Notes: a model not told the origin generated them from the sequence alone. A DNA stretch of 64,000 nt from Pseudomonas sp. (GCA_022448005.1 JAKUTK010000014.1:1-64000); one strand, 5' to 3'. Positions 1-7,553 are shown, counted from the first letter of the stretch. Numbers and translations are program-made.

Positions 1-265
1 CCTGGGCGAATGCGTCTATATCGGTCTTTCAGCGTAGTATAGAGCAATATCCGGGTCTGGTGATTATCGGATATTGCTTAGATTTCTCCGATCAATCCTC
101 GCTGTCCTTCTTAAAATCTGTAACCCCATGATCCTTACAAATAATACGTTTAATAACATGCAGTTACGATTGGAGTCGGATTTTTAAATGGGAGAAATGA
201 GTCTGCCGGGCGTCCCGCCAGAGAAGCTTATAGGCCAGGAATTTAAGCTAGCGGGGAACGCTCTA
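1..265. other. AT-rich non-coding stretch
   Basis: No convincing gene is visible here. The stretch is markedly AT-rich compared with the chromosome further right. It contains a perfect 10-bp inverted repeat (43-52 and 69-78) and forms the 3' flank of the recombinase-like gene. The left limit of this foreign-looking segment lies outside the window. Confidence 0.5.
43..78. repeat. 10-bp perfect inverted repeat
   Basis: AGCAATATCC at 43-52 is matched by GGATATTGCT at 69-78, with a 16-nt loop. No T-tract follows on either strand, so a Rho-independent terminator is not supported. It could be a protein-binding or recombination site for the adjacent AT-rich element. Confidence 0.5.
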
Positions 266-1453
266 TCAACCATAATACCTTCCATAGGTATAAGCCAAGC
301 TGAAAATGCCTAGATATTTCTGCAACTCGGCAGGGCGGAAGCTTTGCGCACGAATCTTTGCGCCGCTTTCTTTCAAAAAACGCATACTGCCACCAAGCAG
401 GATATTCCAGTGCTCACCGCCTTTGTCTGTAGAAGTAATGCTTGCATGAGCTTTCATAAGCGCTTCTTTAACAATGCTTCGTATTTGTCGCACGGAAAGA
501 CCGGGGCGCCCGTGACTAGCCTCCAAGATAGGGATTTCTTCGTTCTGCTCTGGGAACGGGGGTAGTCCTCGGCTTTTTCGATAGCGTCTCAAGTAGGGCA
601 GGAACTCTGGAGTGACTTCAACTTTCCTTAGCAGCCGACCTGGCGCCTCTAGTATCAACCACCATCTGGCATCGTCTAGAACAAAGCAATTCATGCATGG
701 GCAGTAGTTATCAGCATTTGCAAGGTCTGCAGCATGCAAACACATAAGAGTCGTTGCTGCTATTATAAAAAGAGCACGCTCACCAGCAGGATCACCCAGC
801 GCATGAAATTCTAGCGCTTGCAGAACCTGACCTAATTGCTCGGAAGTTAAATATCGTTCCACAGGGTAAGTAGCGCGCATTCCTCTTCCATAGAAAGTTC
901 GTGATGATATAGCTGGATTTATCGCTATCACATCTTCCTCGCAGAGAAAACCATAAAATGAACTACAAACGCTACGAATGAAACGCAAGGTTTCCACTTT
1001 AGGGCTGCGCGCCCCTACATCTTTAGATGCTCGAATATTGAAAGGCCGCCATGATTCATTGAAAACCGAATTACCATCGACTTGAGCGAATCTAGCGGTT
1101 GTAGAAAATCCAACCCAATTTGAAGGTGGCATCTTGCAAAAAGTAATAAAATTCGTAAACGTCTCTTTATCTAGTGTCAGTACAGTTTTTTCGGCGACAA
1201 TCCAGCTCCATAGGAGCAAACGTTCAACGAATGTTCGGTAATTATTAAAGGTTCCAAGCGGGTGACTATGATATGCAAGAAAGCGGATAGCGCATTTTAA
1301 GTCCGTTTCTACATCAAGATTAGCGGAGAGACTACTGAGGAAGGCTTCGATGCAGGGGTAGCGAGCGTAGTACAGCCCGAGATCGAGAGACATACTTTCG
1401 GGACCAGCAAGGACAGGCCGAGGGTCTATGACTTTTGACATTGACGATCCCAT
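266..1453 (-). CDS. Degenerate tyrosine recombinase (integrase-like) protein
   Basis: A 395-residue protein with tyrosine-recombinase layout: an N-terminal SAM-like core-binding part (about 50-180) and a C-terminal part starting near residue 200. The usual catalytic pattern is poorly kept. The first arginine position reads Leu-His-Ala-Ala-Asp (His240). A basic residue survives around Lys277. The box II HxxR pattern is not recognisable around His348. Tyrosines remain at the C-terminus (390-394). The base composition is much lower in GC than the neighbours, which points to transfer. It lies outside the inovirus, beyond the dif site, so it is not the phage integrase. It may belong to another element whose remainder is left of the window. 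The start is uncertain: Met5 is an alternative and no strong ribosome-binding site is seen. Confidence 0.6.
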   Translation of the reverse strand: MGSSMSKVIDPRPVLAGPESMSLDLGLYYARYPCIEAFLSSLSANLDVETDLKCAIRFLAYHSHPLGTFNNYRTFVERLLLWSWIVAEKTVLTLDKETFTNFITFCKMPPSNWVGFSTTARFAQVDGNSVFNESWRPFNIRASKDVGARSPKVETLRFIRSVCSSFYGFLCEEDVIAINPAISSRTFYGRGMRATYPVERYLTSEQLGQVLQALEFHALGDPAGERALFIIAATTLMCLHAADLANADNYCPCMNCFVLDDARWWLILEAPGRLLRKVEVTPEFLPYLRRYRKSRGLPPFPEQNEEIPILEASHGRPGLSVRQIRSIVKEALMKAHASITSTDKGGEHWNILLGGSMRFLKESGAKIRAQSFRPAELQKYLGIFSLAYTYGRYYG

Positions 1454-1712
1454 TGGTCTAAAAGGAAGTCACGAGTACTCTTGAAAAATAGCACAGTATT
1501 TAGTCTTCTTTTTAGGCTTTTTAAACAGGCAAAAGCCTCATCAGGATTCTCCTTTTTTAACCGTTAACGAGGGGGGGCAAGGGAAACCTTGACAGCGGAG
1601 AATGCTGCATCTCACTGATATCTTGGTATTTTTTTTAATCAGTCATTTTCTACTTTTTCATCAGGCGTCACAGCGTACGCGAGTCCATGCGAGCCCATTA
1701 ACCAAATACCCT
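1454..1712. other. AT-rich intergenic region between recombinase gene and dif
   Basis: There is no gene. The stretch contains a perfect 8-bp inverted repeat (AGGCTTTT at 1514-1521 and AAAAGCCT at 1531-1538) and several T-runs. It probably holds the promoter of the leftward recombinase gene, but no clear -35/-10 pair can be picked. Confidence 0.4.
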
Positions 1713-1740
1713 ATTTAACATAATATACATTATGCGAAGC
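1713..1740 (-). other. dif: dif site: XerC/XerD recombination site, left prophage junction
   Basis: Read on the minus strand this 28-bp site has an XerC arm GCTTCGCATAA (1740-1730), central hexamer TGTATA (1729-1724) and XerD arm TTATGTTAAAT (1723-1713). The centre and XerD arm match the canonical gamma-proteobacterial/Pseudomonas dif exactly. It starts 6 bp beyond the stop codon of the last phage gene (zot). In the expected Xer integration product the XerD arm and centre are chromosomal and the XerC arm comes from the phage. A functional dif is thus rebuilt at this end, and it marks the chromosome-dimer resolution site in the terminus. Confidence 0.9.
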
Positions 1741-1746
1741 GTCCCC

Positions 1747-2664
1747 TTAAAGCGGTGGATAGCTCGGCGCGTAGGCAATGCGTAGCTGCTCAAGGCGCTT
1801 CTGCTTTGAAGCTCGCAACTGTGCGGCCTGATGCTCTAGCCATGTCTTGCGGAACGCATGGCGAATGCAGGACTCGCGGTCGATGATCATCCAGGCGCCA
1901 ATGAGCGGGCCTAGAGCAAGCTTGAGCAGAAACCGGAACAGCCTCGTCTTGATCGGAACATCCTCTGGCAGGGGCGCTTCGTAACGGCCTTTCAAGTGCC
2001 AAGCGCTGAGCATGGTGTAAGGCGCTCGCATATCGACAGGGCCTTGTTCCAGGTAATCAACACCATCACGGAAGACCTGTCGGGTGTCATACGTCTTGTA
2101 AAGGTCGGCGCCTTTGTAGGTCCAGCGCTCTACTCTGACCTCTGCGCTGCGACCGTAGTAGACGTTGGCAATGTGCACCTTGGGCAAACTGATACCCATC
2201 ACCTTAAAGCGATCCATGCGACGGCAAATAACCAGATGCTCACACAGGGAACGGACGATCTGAGCATCACATGACTCGATGTCCTGGATCAGAAACATGA
2301 CGTCCCAGCGATGTTTCCGAGCATGAAGGAACCAGTCGATCAGCGCACGCCGGCCTTTGTCGTTCCATTCGCGGCTATTGAGCCATGTTCCACACTCGTC
2401 CAGGACGATCAAGCCAAAACGCTTTTCGTCGTAGTCCCGTGGGTCTTCGGACTCGTAACCAGGGCCAAGGCCGGCCAGATCCTCGGCACGTGGTTTATCC
2501 GGCAGGCGGATCGCTGGCGACTTGCAGTAGGTAAACATCTGGTCAAGCTCGAGATCGAGATTGGTAGCCACCCGGCGACCATCGGAGAGGTATTCGCGGA
2601 TCTTGGAGACACACGCGAGAGACTTGCCAGAACCGAGTTTGCCGGTAACGAAGTAGACGGCCAT
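1747..2664 (-). CDS. zot: Zot family assembly ATPase (gpI-like)
   Basis: This 305-residue protein is the inner-membrane motor for extrusion of filamentous phage particles. A Walker A motif GKLGSGKS lies at residues 8-15 and a Walker B LIVLDE at about 85-90. A hydrophobic segment near residues 243-262 fits the single membrane span of Zot/gpI, followed by a short C-terminal tail. It is the last gene of the leftward virion operon, and its stop codon is only a few bases from the dif site. The usual long periplasmic C-terminal domain of Vibrio Zot is absent, as in other Pseudomonas inoviruses. Confidence 0.92.
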   Translation of the reverse strand: MAVYFVTGKLGSGKSLACVSKIREYLSDGRRVATNLDLELDQMFTYCKSPAIRLPDKPRAEDLAGLGPGYESEDPRDYDEKRFGLIVLDECGTWLNSREWNDKGRRALIDWFLHARKHRWDVMFLIQDIESCDAQIVRSLCEHLVICRRMDRFKVMGISLPKVHIANVYYGRSAEVRVERWTYKGADLYKTYDTRQVFRDGVDYLEQGPVDMRAPYTMLSAWHLKGRYEAPLPEDVPIKTRLFRFLLKLALGPLIGAWMIIDRESCIRHAFRKTWLEHQAAQLRASKQKRLEQLRIAYAPSYPPL

Positions 2665-2686
2665 GAAGGACTCCAGGGAATGATAG

Positions 2687-2726
2687 GACCCCTACCCAGC
2701 CCCCTAAAGGGGGCCCGGCAGGGGTC
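2687..2726. repeat. GC-rich two-part hairpin in the inovirus (candidate packaging signal or attenuator)
   Basis: The outer 7-bp stem is GACCCCT (2687-2693) with AGGGGTC (2720-2726). A 5x5 internal loop follows, then a perfect inner 6-bp stem GCCCCC/GGGGGC with a TAAA loop (2699-2714). It lies between the DUF2523 and zot genes. An extended imperfect hairpin in the phage single strand is what the Ff packaging signal looks like. The function here is inference. Confidence 0.5.
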
Positions 2727-2733
2727 TAACAGC

Positions 2734-3057
2734 TCAGATGCGGGCTTTAACGGATGCTGCGTGAATGCCAGTGACATAGAGCCAGCAGGCGGCGCGGGTG
2801 GCTGCAATGGCCGCGATGCACGCTCCGGTAGTCGACGGGAGAATTCCAAGCGCAGTTTCTACGACTGGATGAATACCACCAGCCAAGGCGATAAGGCCGG
2901 ACAGGACACCGTTGACGGTCGCCGTGACCGTTGCCAGAAGAACAATCCAGGCGGCAACCAGCGCGAGACGAATTCCATACTTAGCGCCAAGTTGAGCCGT
3001 TACGAACTGGGCAAAGTAAACAAATATGCCAAGGCAGAATTTAGCTAAAGCTGCCAT
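2734..3057 (-). CDS. DUF2523 family inovirus minor coat protein (gpVI-like)
   Basis: A 107-residue, strongly hydrophobic protein with several candidate membrane segments (about 5-30, 28-60 and 70-100). Its composition and its place directly after the adhesin and before zot match the DUF2523 family, which holds the gpVI slot at the end of the filament. The start codon overlaps the stop of the upstream adhesin gene by one base (TAATG type), which suggests translational coupling. There are no catalytic motifs. Assignment rests on family resemblance plus gene order. Confidence 0.8.
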   Translation of the reverse strand: MAALAKFCLGIFVYFAQFVTAQLGAKYGIRLALVAAWIVLLATVTATVNGVLSGLIALAGGIHPVVETALGILPSTTGACIAAIAATRAACWLYVTGIHAASVKARI

Positions 3058-4484
3058 TACATAGGCCTCGCTTGTACTACTGCCTCAGACCATAGTTCGC
3101 GACAGTAATGCCACGTAAAGACAGCAAAAAGGAACGCCAGGATCGGACGAACCCAATCATTAATATATGGGCAGTACCCAGTTGACCAACTACCAATAAC
3201 AGGGAGTTCAACATTAATTTCGGAGCACCCTCCTCCGAACGAATACCAAGCCGACCAGCCGAGAGGAGCCACAACAGAGGGGGAGGCAGAAACGTCAGTC
3301 TTTATATCGTTGAGCTTGTCTATATATGGCTTATAAGCGTCACTGATTTCCGGCATCGCCTCTTCTTCCGTGGGCTCTTCTTGCGGGTCTTGACCGTCCT
3401 CTAAAGGGGGCTCGGTTGTCGTGGTGGTTGTCGTTTGCCCGTCCTTTGTCACACTGGATGTGGTTGTAACAGTGTAATCAAATGAGTTACTTGTATAAGT
3501 ATAGTTATATTTATTCTGCGTCTTTGTGGTGGTTGTGCTAGTGGTGCCGTCTGGATTTTGCGTAGTAGTCGTAGATGATGTTGCGGGAGGGGTCTGAGTG
3601 GCTGGCCCATGGTTGGGGCGCCGGCTTACCAGATCCTTATAACAAGCATCTGGCGAAAGGGAACCAGCGCATTTTGCCTTGGTGAGATCCCGAAGCCAGT
3701 CGGAGTTAGTAACCTGGGATAAAGGACCGGCAAGCGCATCAAAATCGGCATCAGAAAACGGCGTTGCAGCATTTGTTTTGCATTGACCGCTTAAAACACC
3801 GTATGGACATTGACTGTGGAACCTGAACGTACCTACCTGCGTCGCACTAAGGACGGTGCCACCTGAGCCCCGTTGTTCGCCCCAGCATTGCGTGTCGTAA
3901 CCCGACCCCGGACGAAGCGCACCCCAATAGGTTGCAGACTTAGCATATGCATAGCTGGAACAACGGGACGATAGTTCGGTCTGGGCTATAACTTGACCGC
4001 CCGCTGTACCGCCCATTGGTTGCCAGAGGTAGAGATTTTCATTAACGACCTGCGGCGACTTGACAATGGTTTCACCCTGAACAGTTGCACCCGGTATCTG
4101 ATTAATAGCCCAAGTGACGGCAGCAGTACCTAGAATCCCTGGAACGCCGCCACCCTTAAGCGCACCGACGACAGACTTAGCAAGCTTTGCCGGATTGATT
4201 GTGACGACTGGCTTAATTGGAACTTTGACCTTGGGTGAAGTGCCCGGAGGAAACTGGCCAGTTATAGAACCGGGCTGAAATCGTGATCCCGCCGTGTGTT
4301 GAGCCGTGAACTCAGGGCCGAAATAAGCCGGGTCGCCGTATGGCAAACCTACAGCGCCCTGGGCGGCGTTCATGATGCTAGAAAACGATGGCTCAGGCGT
4401 CGTGACCCTGGTGGCAGCAAAAACGCTGGCACCAGAAAGAAAAAGGGCGACCGAAGTCGCCAGTACCAGGGTCGCCCTTTTCAT
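3057..4484 (-). CDS. Inovirus minor coat/adhesin protein (gpIII-like, TspB-related)
   Basis: A 475-residue secreted protein. A signal peptide ends near residue 23 (after Val-Phe-Ala). The cysteine-containing N-terminal domain (about 150-290) is followed by a Thr/Ser/Gln-rich low-complexity linker (about 295-365) and an acidic Glu/Asp/Pro stretch (about 365-385). A small C-terminal Cys domain and one membrane anchor close to residues 445-465 follow. This is the architecture of filamentous phage host-recognition proteins and of proteins annotated as TspB. It sits between the major coat and DUF2523 genes, as gene III does in Ff. Its first codons also encode a terminator-like hairpin (see 4435-4461). 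Confidence 0.82.
   Translation of the reverse strand: MKRATLVLATSVALFLSGASVFAATRVTTPEPSFSSIMNAAQGAVGLPYGDPAYFGPEFTAQHTAGSRFQPGSITGQFPPGTSPKVKVPIKPVVTINPAKLAKSVVGALKGGGVPGILGTAAVTWAINQIPGATVQGETIVKSPQVVNENLYLWQPMGGTAGGQVIAQTELSSRCSSYAYAKSATYWGALRPGSGYDTQCWGEQRGSGGTVLSATQVGTFRFHSQCPYGVLSGQCKTNAATPFSDADFDALAGPLSQVTNSDWLRDLTKAKCAGSLSPDACYKDLVSRRPNHGPATQTPPATSSTTTTQNPDGTTSTTTTKTQNKYNYTYTSNSFDYTVTTTSSVTKDGQTTTTTTTEPPLEDGQDPQEEPTEEEAMPEISDAYKPYIDKLNDIKTDVSASPSVVAPLGWSAWYSFGGGCSEINVELPVIGSWSTGYCPYINDWVRPILAFLFAVFTWHYCRELWSEAVVQARPM
4435..4461 (-). terminator. Terminator/attenuator hairpin just downstream of the major coat gene
   Basis: On the minus strand a perfect stem GGCGAC-TTCG-GTCGCC (4461-4446) with a UUCG-type tetraloop is followed by CTTTTTCTTTC. 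That is a textbook intrinsic terminator. It lies inside the signal-peptide codons of the adhesin gene, directly after the major coat gene. In Ff phages a terminator lies at the equivalent place (after gene VIII), keeping coat expression high and adhesin expression low. The same role is inferred here. Confidence 0.75.
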
Positions 4485-4729
4485 TACTTGGCGCCCTTCT
4501 TAACCCACTTCTTGACGAGGCCCATGCCCACATCGGGAGCAAGGGAAGCAGCCAGAAGCGCGAAGCCCGCAGTGATGCCTAGACCGATGTAGGTCATCAC
4601 TGTGGTTTGCAGCTCAGTCATGCCGGCCTCAACTTCGCCAGCAGCGAAAACGGGACCAGCAGCAGCGGCAGCAATTACAAGGCCAATTTTAGCAGCGCGT
4701 TTTGCAACTTCTTTTTTCGATTGAAACAT
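4484..4729 (-). CDS. Inovirus major coat protein (gpVIII-like)
   Basis: An 81-residue precursor. It has a basic N-terminus and a hydrophobic signal core with cleavage after Pro-Val-Phe-Ala (about residue 30). The mature peptide of about 51 residues has an acidic, alpha-helical N-terminus, a hydrophobic middle and a Lys-rich C-terminus (KKWVKKGAK) that would contact the DNA. This is the typical inovirus major coat layout. A good ribosome-binding site (AAGGAG) precedes the ATG. The stop overlaps the adhesin start, and a strong terminator follows immediately. Confidence 0.9.
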   Translation of the reverse strand: MFQSKKEVAKRAAKIGLVIAAAAAGPVFAAGEVEAGMTELQTTVMTYIGLGITAGFALLAASLAPDVGMGLVKKWVKKGAK

Positions 4730-4753
4730 GGTGTAGCTCCTTGATGGTGGTGT

Positions 4754-4876
4754 TTACCGAGCGCCCTTGATGATCATTCTGATGATCGTCTTCTTGGCGC
4801 GACCGAAGCCGTATCCTGCAAACCAACAGACCATGCAGGAACCGGCCGCGATTGTTGCGAGTTCGAGCGGAGTCAT
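4754..4876 (-). CDS. Tiny hydrophobic inovirus protein (gpIX/VII-like), 40 aa
   Basis: A 40-codon gene on the minus strand. The first 25 residues are hydrophobic with Gly/Ala/Cys, followed by a basic tail (GRAKKTIIRMIIKGAR). It starts inside the stop of the 31-residue gene upstream (ATGA overlap) and lies just before the major coat gene, the position of gene IX in Ff phages. Small single-span proteins at this locus cap the filament tip. The call rests on size, hydrophobicity, coupling and order; no sequence homology is claimed. Confidence 0.65.
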   Translation of the reverse strand: MTPLELATIAAGSCMVCWFAGYGFGRAKKTIIRMIIKGAR

Positions 4877-4968
4877 TGGCTAGACCCCGCGGTGAACCCG
4901 TGACCGAAACACCCAACCATTGCGAGGCCGCAGAGCAGCAGATAGAGGTGGTCCAGTGTGATTTCCAT
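4873..4968 (-). CDS. Tiny hydrophobic inovirus protein (gpVII-like), 31 aa
   Basis: A 31-codon gene with a Leu/Gly-rich hydrophobic core (residues 8-24). Its start overlaps the stop of the ssDNA-binding protein by one base (TAATG), and its stop overlaps the next start (ATGA), so it sits inside a chain of coupled genes. In Ff phages gene VII holds this position, directly after gene V. The coupling and location are seen; the virion role is inferred. Confidence 0.62.
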   Translation of the reverse strand: MEITLDHLYLLLCGLAMVGCFGHGFTAGSSQ

Positions 4969-5327
4969 TAACCAGCTACTGCCTGAGGCTTAGCGGTCTG
5001 CTGAGTCTGTTGCTGTCCCGGTTGAACTGGGCGTGCTTCCTGGAGACGAAGCGGGATGCCCTGCAACTGGTAACGGATACGACTTTTGCCGTTGTAGGCA
5101 TCAAGCTCATCATTGAATGGCGCGTAAACTTCGGCACCCTGGAGGGCGCGATAAGCGTTATGCAGACCTTCTTTGTATTGATTGCCAGCAACCATGAATT
5201 CAATGAGGGTGGTCTCCTCAAAACCGTTACGGTTCTTGGAAACATCATTGATTGCGACGAAAGCATACTTCTTATCGCCCTGCCCTTTTTCAACTACGCC
5301 CTGTACAAAGCCGTGAAGGATTTTCAT
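4968..5327 (-). CDS. Inovirus single-stranded DNA-binding protein (gpV/G5P-like)
   Basis: A 119-residue protein. The first 90 residues form the small beta-rich fold expected of inovirus helix-destabilising proteins, with aromatic and basic residues (YAFVAINDV, RIRYQLQGIPLRLQ). The C-terminal tail is flexible and Gln/Pro-rich (about 95-119). It would coat newly made single strands before packaging. The gene overlaps its upstream neighbour (ATGA) and the 31-residue gene downstream. Order and composition support the call. Confidence 0.8.
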   Translation of the reverse strand: MKILHGFVQGVVEKGQGDKKYAFVAINDVSKNRNGFEETTLIEFMVAGNQYKEGLHNAYRALQGAEVYAPFNDELDAYNGKSRIRYQLQGIPLRLQEARPVQPGQQQTQQTAKPQAVAG

Positions 5328-5611
5328 GCGGTTAACTCCTCGTGATAGCCAAAGGCACTGCCCACGAACGGAGTGCCTGATTGTTGAATTTCGATATAGC
5401 CGTAACGTTTGAAGTTAGCGACCAATTTCCAATACCACTCATCTTTAACGTCTTCCGGGATGACTGCCGGAGATTTAGGACCGACAAACTCACGTGACTT
5501 GAGAGTTTCGCGGAGAGCATTCCAGTCGACGGATGCATAGGGTTTCTGGGCGGCGCGGCGTGCACGTTGAGCTGGAGTAACAGCAGTGCCCTGAAAACTG
5601 ACAGTTCTCAT
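5324..5611 (-). CDS. Inovirus protein of unknown function, 95 aa
   Basis: A basic N-terminal half (QRARRAAQKP) is followed by a short aromatic-rich C-terminal part (WYWKLVANFKRYGYIEI). I recognise no family function. The start at 5611 is preferred over an upstream ATG at 5623. The 5611 ATG overlaps the stop of the 28-codon gene (ATGA), the same coupling used throughout this operon. The stop overlaps the start of the ssDNA-binding protein. It may act in replication, judging only from its neighbours. Confidence 0.65.
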   Translation of the reverse strand: MRTVSFQGTAVTPAQRARRAAQKPYASVDWNALRETLKSREFVGPKSPAVIPEDVKDEWYWKLVANFKRYGYIEIQQSGTPFVGSAFGYHEELTA

Positions 5612-5694
5612 GAGCGCGCCCATTCACCAAGCTGGTAAACGGTGTAGCAGCCGGCAAAGTAAGTGCCGAGTAGCCAAGCAGTAGCGGCGATCAT
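5608..5694 (-). CDS. Tiny membrane-type inovirus protein, 28 aa
   Basis: A 28-codon open frame with a hydrophobic, aromatic first half (AATAWLLGTYFAGCYTVY). Both ends form ATGA overlaps, with the replication-initiator stop upstream and the 95-residue protein start downstream. This coupling at both ends is the main evidence that it is translated. The function is unknown; a single membrane segment is possible. Confidence 0.5.
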   Translation of the reverse strand: MIAATAWLLGTYFAGCYTVYQLGEWARS

Positions 5695-6815
5695 GCGGCC
5701 ACCAATTGCAGATGGCGAGGCACTACAGCAGGCCGGTAGAACGAAGGAACAACGGTTTCAAACTTGCGTTCGATCTCGCGAACGTTACGGATGAAGACAA
5801 CACCATGACGAGTGCCATCGAATGGAAGCTTGATATCAATGCCAATGTGCCGAAGGCGAGCGCGATGAGTTTTGACGGACGACTTATCAAAATCGAACTT
5901 TTGACCGCACTGCCAAAGAGAGACATAACCAGCAGTAGTCATCGCCGCTTTAGTGTTTTTAACGATATGTTTGGCCAACAGTTCATCGGCCACGGTCAGT
6001 ACATCAAAGTTACTGATCTCGCACTTTTCACCAATCATGAGAAAACCCCTGTGGATTTCCACTAGCTTCTGTTCGTCAAAGAGGCCCCAAAAACGGAGAT
6101 CCTCACGCTTCAAATATTCCGAGCGACACTTCAGCTCAGAACGAACCATGCCGACCGAAGCACACCAGTCGCGCAGTTCCCGCACGTAGCGGAATTCATC
6201 AGAGTCTTCACCGAAAGTACGCTTAACCTTCGGGAGCAAGTGAGCATCTAGCTCGGCGGCTTTGTTGTAATTGCCGGGATAAACGAGCGAGCCAGCTTTT
6301 TCGCCACCCTTGGGAGTCCAGACACATGTGTTCCCGTCCGGATAGAGATACGCGATGGAGTTACGAAAGCGCTGGCTGGAGATACCGCGCAGAAACGCCC
6401 GCTCGTTGCCCTGCCCTACATAGAAATTACTGGTCAGGTCGAGGCGCTGAAAAACCGCGCCATCGGCGATGGCGGAGCCATCCTGAAGGCGTTGAACGTT
6501 CTTACACCTGGTCATCGCGGGAAGGCCGTACTCGGCCAAAAGCGCGTTGATTACACGAAAGCACCCTTCAAGGCTGTCGATACCGAAAACGTTATCAAGG
6601 CGGTTAATACGTGAGGGGTTTCCATCAACGGTGATGCGGCGACCGCAAACATGGATGCGGAAAGTTGTGCAATAACTGCCCTCAGCGAAGAAGGCCGGAA
6701 CGCTGGTCGAAAGAAGATCATTCGTCTCCAGATCGAATCGGCGGCAGATGACGTCGCCGACCTTAGGCAGGTCGTAGTCGTAATCCTGGTAAGCCTTGAT
6801 CCAATCGAAGAACAT
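5691..6815 (-). CDS. Phage replication initiation protein (gene II/X family, rolling circle)
   Basis: A 374-residue protein that would nick the phage origin and drive rolling-circle replication. Features fitting the gpII/X (phage replication CRI) family include RLDLTSNF (about 124-131) and the NYNKAAEL segment (about 182-189). The N-terminal WIKAYQDYDYDLP and mid-region layout also fit the family, as does the length. It is the first gene of the leftward operon, divergent from the XRE repressor, as usual for inoviruses. A GGAA sequence lies at a reasonable distance upstream of the ATG at 6815. Confidence 0.85.
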   Translation of the reverse strand: MFFDWIKAYQDYDYDLPKVGDVICRRFDLETNDLLSTSVPAFFAEGSYCTTFRIHVCGRRITVDGNPSRINRLDNVFGIDSLEGCFRVINALLAEYGLPAMTRCKNVQRLQDGSAIADGAVFQRLDLTSNFYVGQGNERAFLRGISSQRFRNSIAYLYPDGNTCVWTPKGGEKAGSLVYPGNYNKAAELDAHLLPKVKRTFGEDSDEFRYVRELRDWCASVGMVRSELKCRSEYLKREDLRFWGLFDEQKLVEIHRGFLMIGEKCEISNFDVLTVADELLAKHIVKNTKAAMTTAGYVSLWQCGQKFDFDKSSVKTHRARLRHIGIDIKLPFDGTRHGVVFIRNVREIERKFETVVPSFYRPAVVPRHLQLVAA

Positions 6816-6944
6816 GTGATTTCCGTGTCAATACCGAGAACCTGAGGTGCAAGCTACAGAATCTGGTGACACGAAGTCAAACGATATTTTGCGGTGTCTA
6901 CTGCGATATGTCGGTACTGTACAGAAAAACAGGAGGTAGATTCG
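6816..6944. promoter_or_regulatory. Divergent promoter/operator region between replication operon and repressor
   Basis: On the minus strand a -35-like TTGACT (6880-6875) is followed 18 nt later by TAGCTT (6856-6851), a plausible promoter for the replication/virion operon. The hexamer CGATAT occurs twice, and GACAC/GTGTC flank the central part; these are candidate operator elements for the divergently encoded XRE repressor. The arrangement resembles a phage lysogeny switch. The exact binding sites are not defined. Confidence 0.45.
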
Positions 6945-7325
6945 GTGGATCGAAATTACGAAGTAGAGCCAGCCATGAGCATTGGTGAAAATCTGAGGCA
7001 GAAAAGAGAGGCCATGAAACTGTCGCAGAAGGCCTTAGCAGAAATGGTCGGCAGCGGAGAAAACACCTACATAGGCTGGGAGAAGGACAAAAACCCACCC
7101 CCGGCTGACAAGCTGGGAGAGATTGCCAAAATTCTCGGATGCTCGACCGATGAACTGATTTTTGAAAGGTCAGATCGCGACATTTCGTCGGAGATGAGAG
7201 CCATCTTCAGAAGGTTCAATGCTCTTCCGGAAGATATGAAGCTGCCTGCGAAAATAATGCTGCGCGGGATGGTGCACAGCCTCGAAGAGGAAGCTTTCCA
7301 GCGAGAAGCAAGCACGGCGGCGTAG
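6945..7325 (+). CDS. XRE-family phage repressor
   Basis: A 126-residue transcription regulator. The HTH_3 domain (about residues 10-67) begins at SIGENLRQKREAMKLSQKAL and includes the Leu-Gly-Cys-Ser-Thr-Asp-Glu-Leu end typical of XRE repressors. A short helical C-terminus follows. GTG at 6945 is chosen as start because a perfect AGGAGG lies 8 nt upstream. The in-frame ATG at 6975 has no such site, and the ATG at 6894 is upstream of the AGGAGG. It is divergent from the replication operon, so it probably maintains lysogeny by repressing the replication initiator promoter. Confidence 0.85.
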   Translation: MDRNYEVEPAMSIGENLRQKREAMKLSQKALAEMVGSGENTYIGWEKDKNPPPADKLGEIAKILGCSTDELIFERSDRDISSEMRAIFRRFNALPEDMKLPAKIMLRGMVHSLEEEAFQREASTAA

Positions 7326-7553
7326 CGGAAAAGTATGCGATTCCATACCAAAGTGGGGGTGTTACAGCACCCCACCCCGCTGCGCTCCAAAAAGCGCTGC
7401 TGAAAGCTACCGAATTACCATGACCTGACCAGATCAGGCGCTGGGCGTCATGGGAGACTGCAAGGCAAAGCCGGACGCTGCCGAGGTAGCCAGTTGGGTT
7501 AATCAGCACGCGGGTGGAGTTTTGAGGGGGACAGTAGGACGTGGACGCGAAAG

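Noticed and set aside
344..565. A small plus-strand ORF over the recombinase gene.
   Set aside because: It is fully contained in the opposite strand of a longer, better supported gene and has no ribosome-binding site.
266..1453. The integrase of the inovirus.
   Set aside because: It lies outside the dif junction, differs in base composition, and its active site is degenerate; the phage junctions are explained by XerC/XerD.
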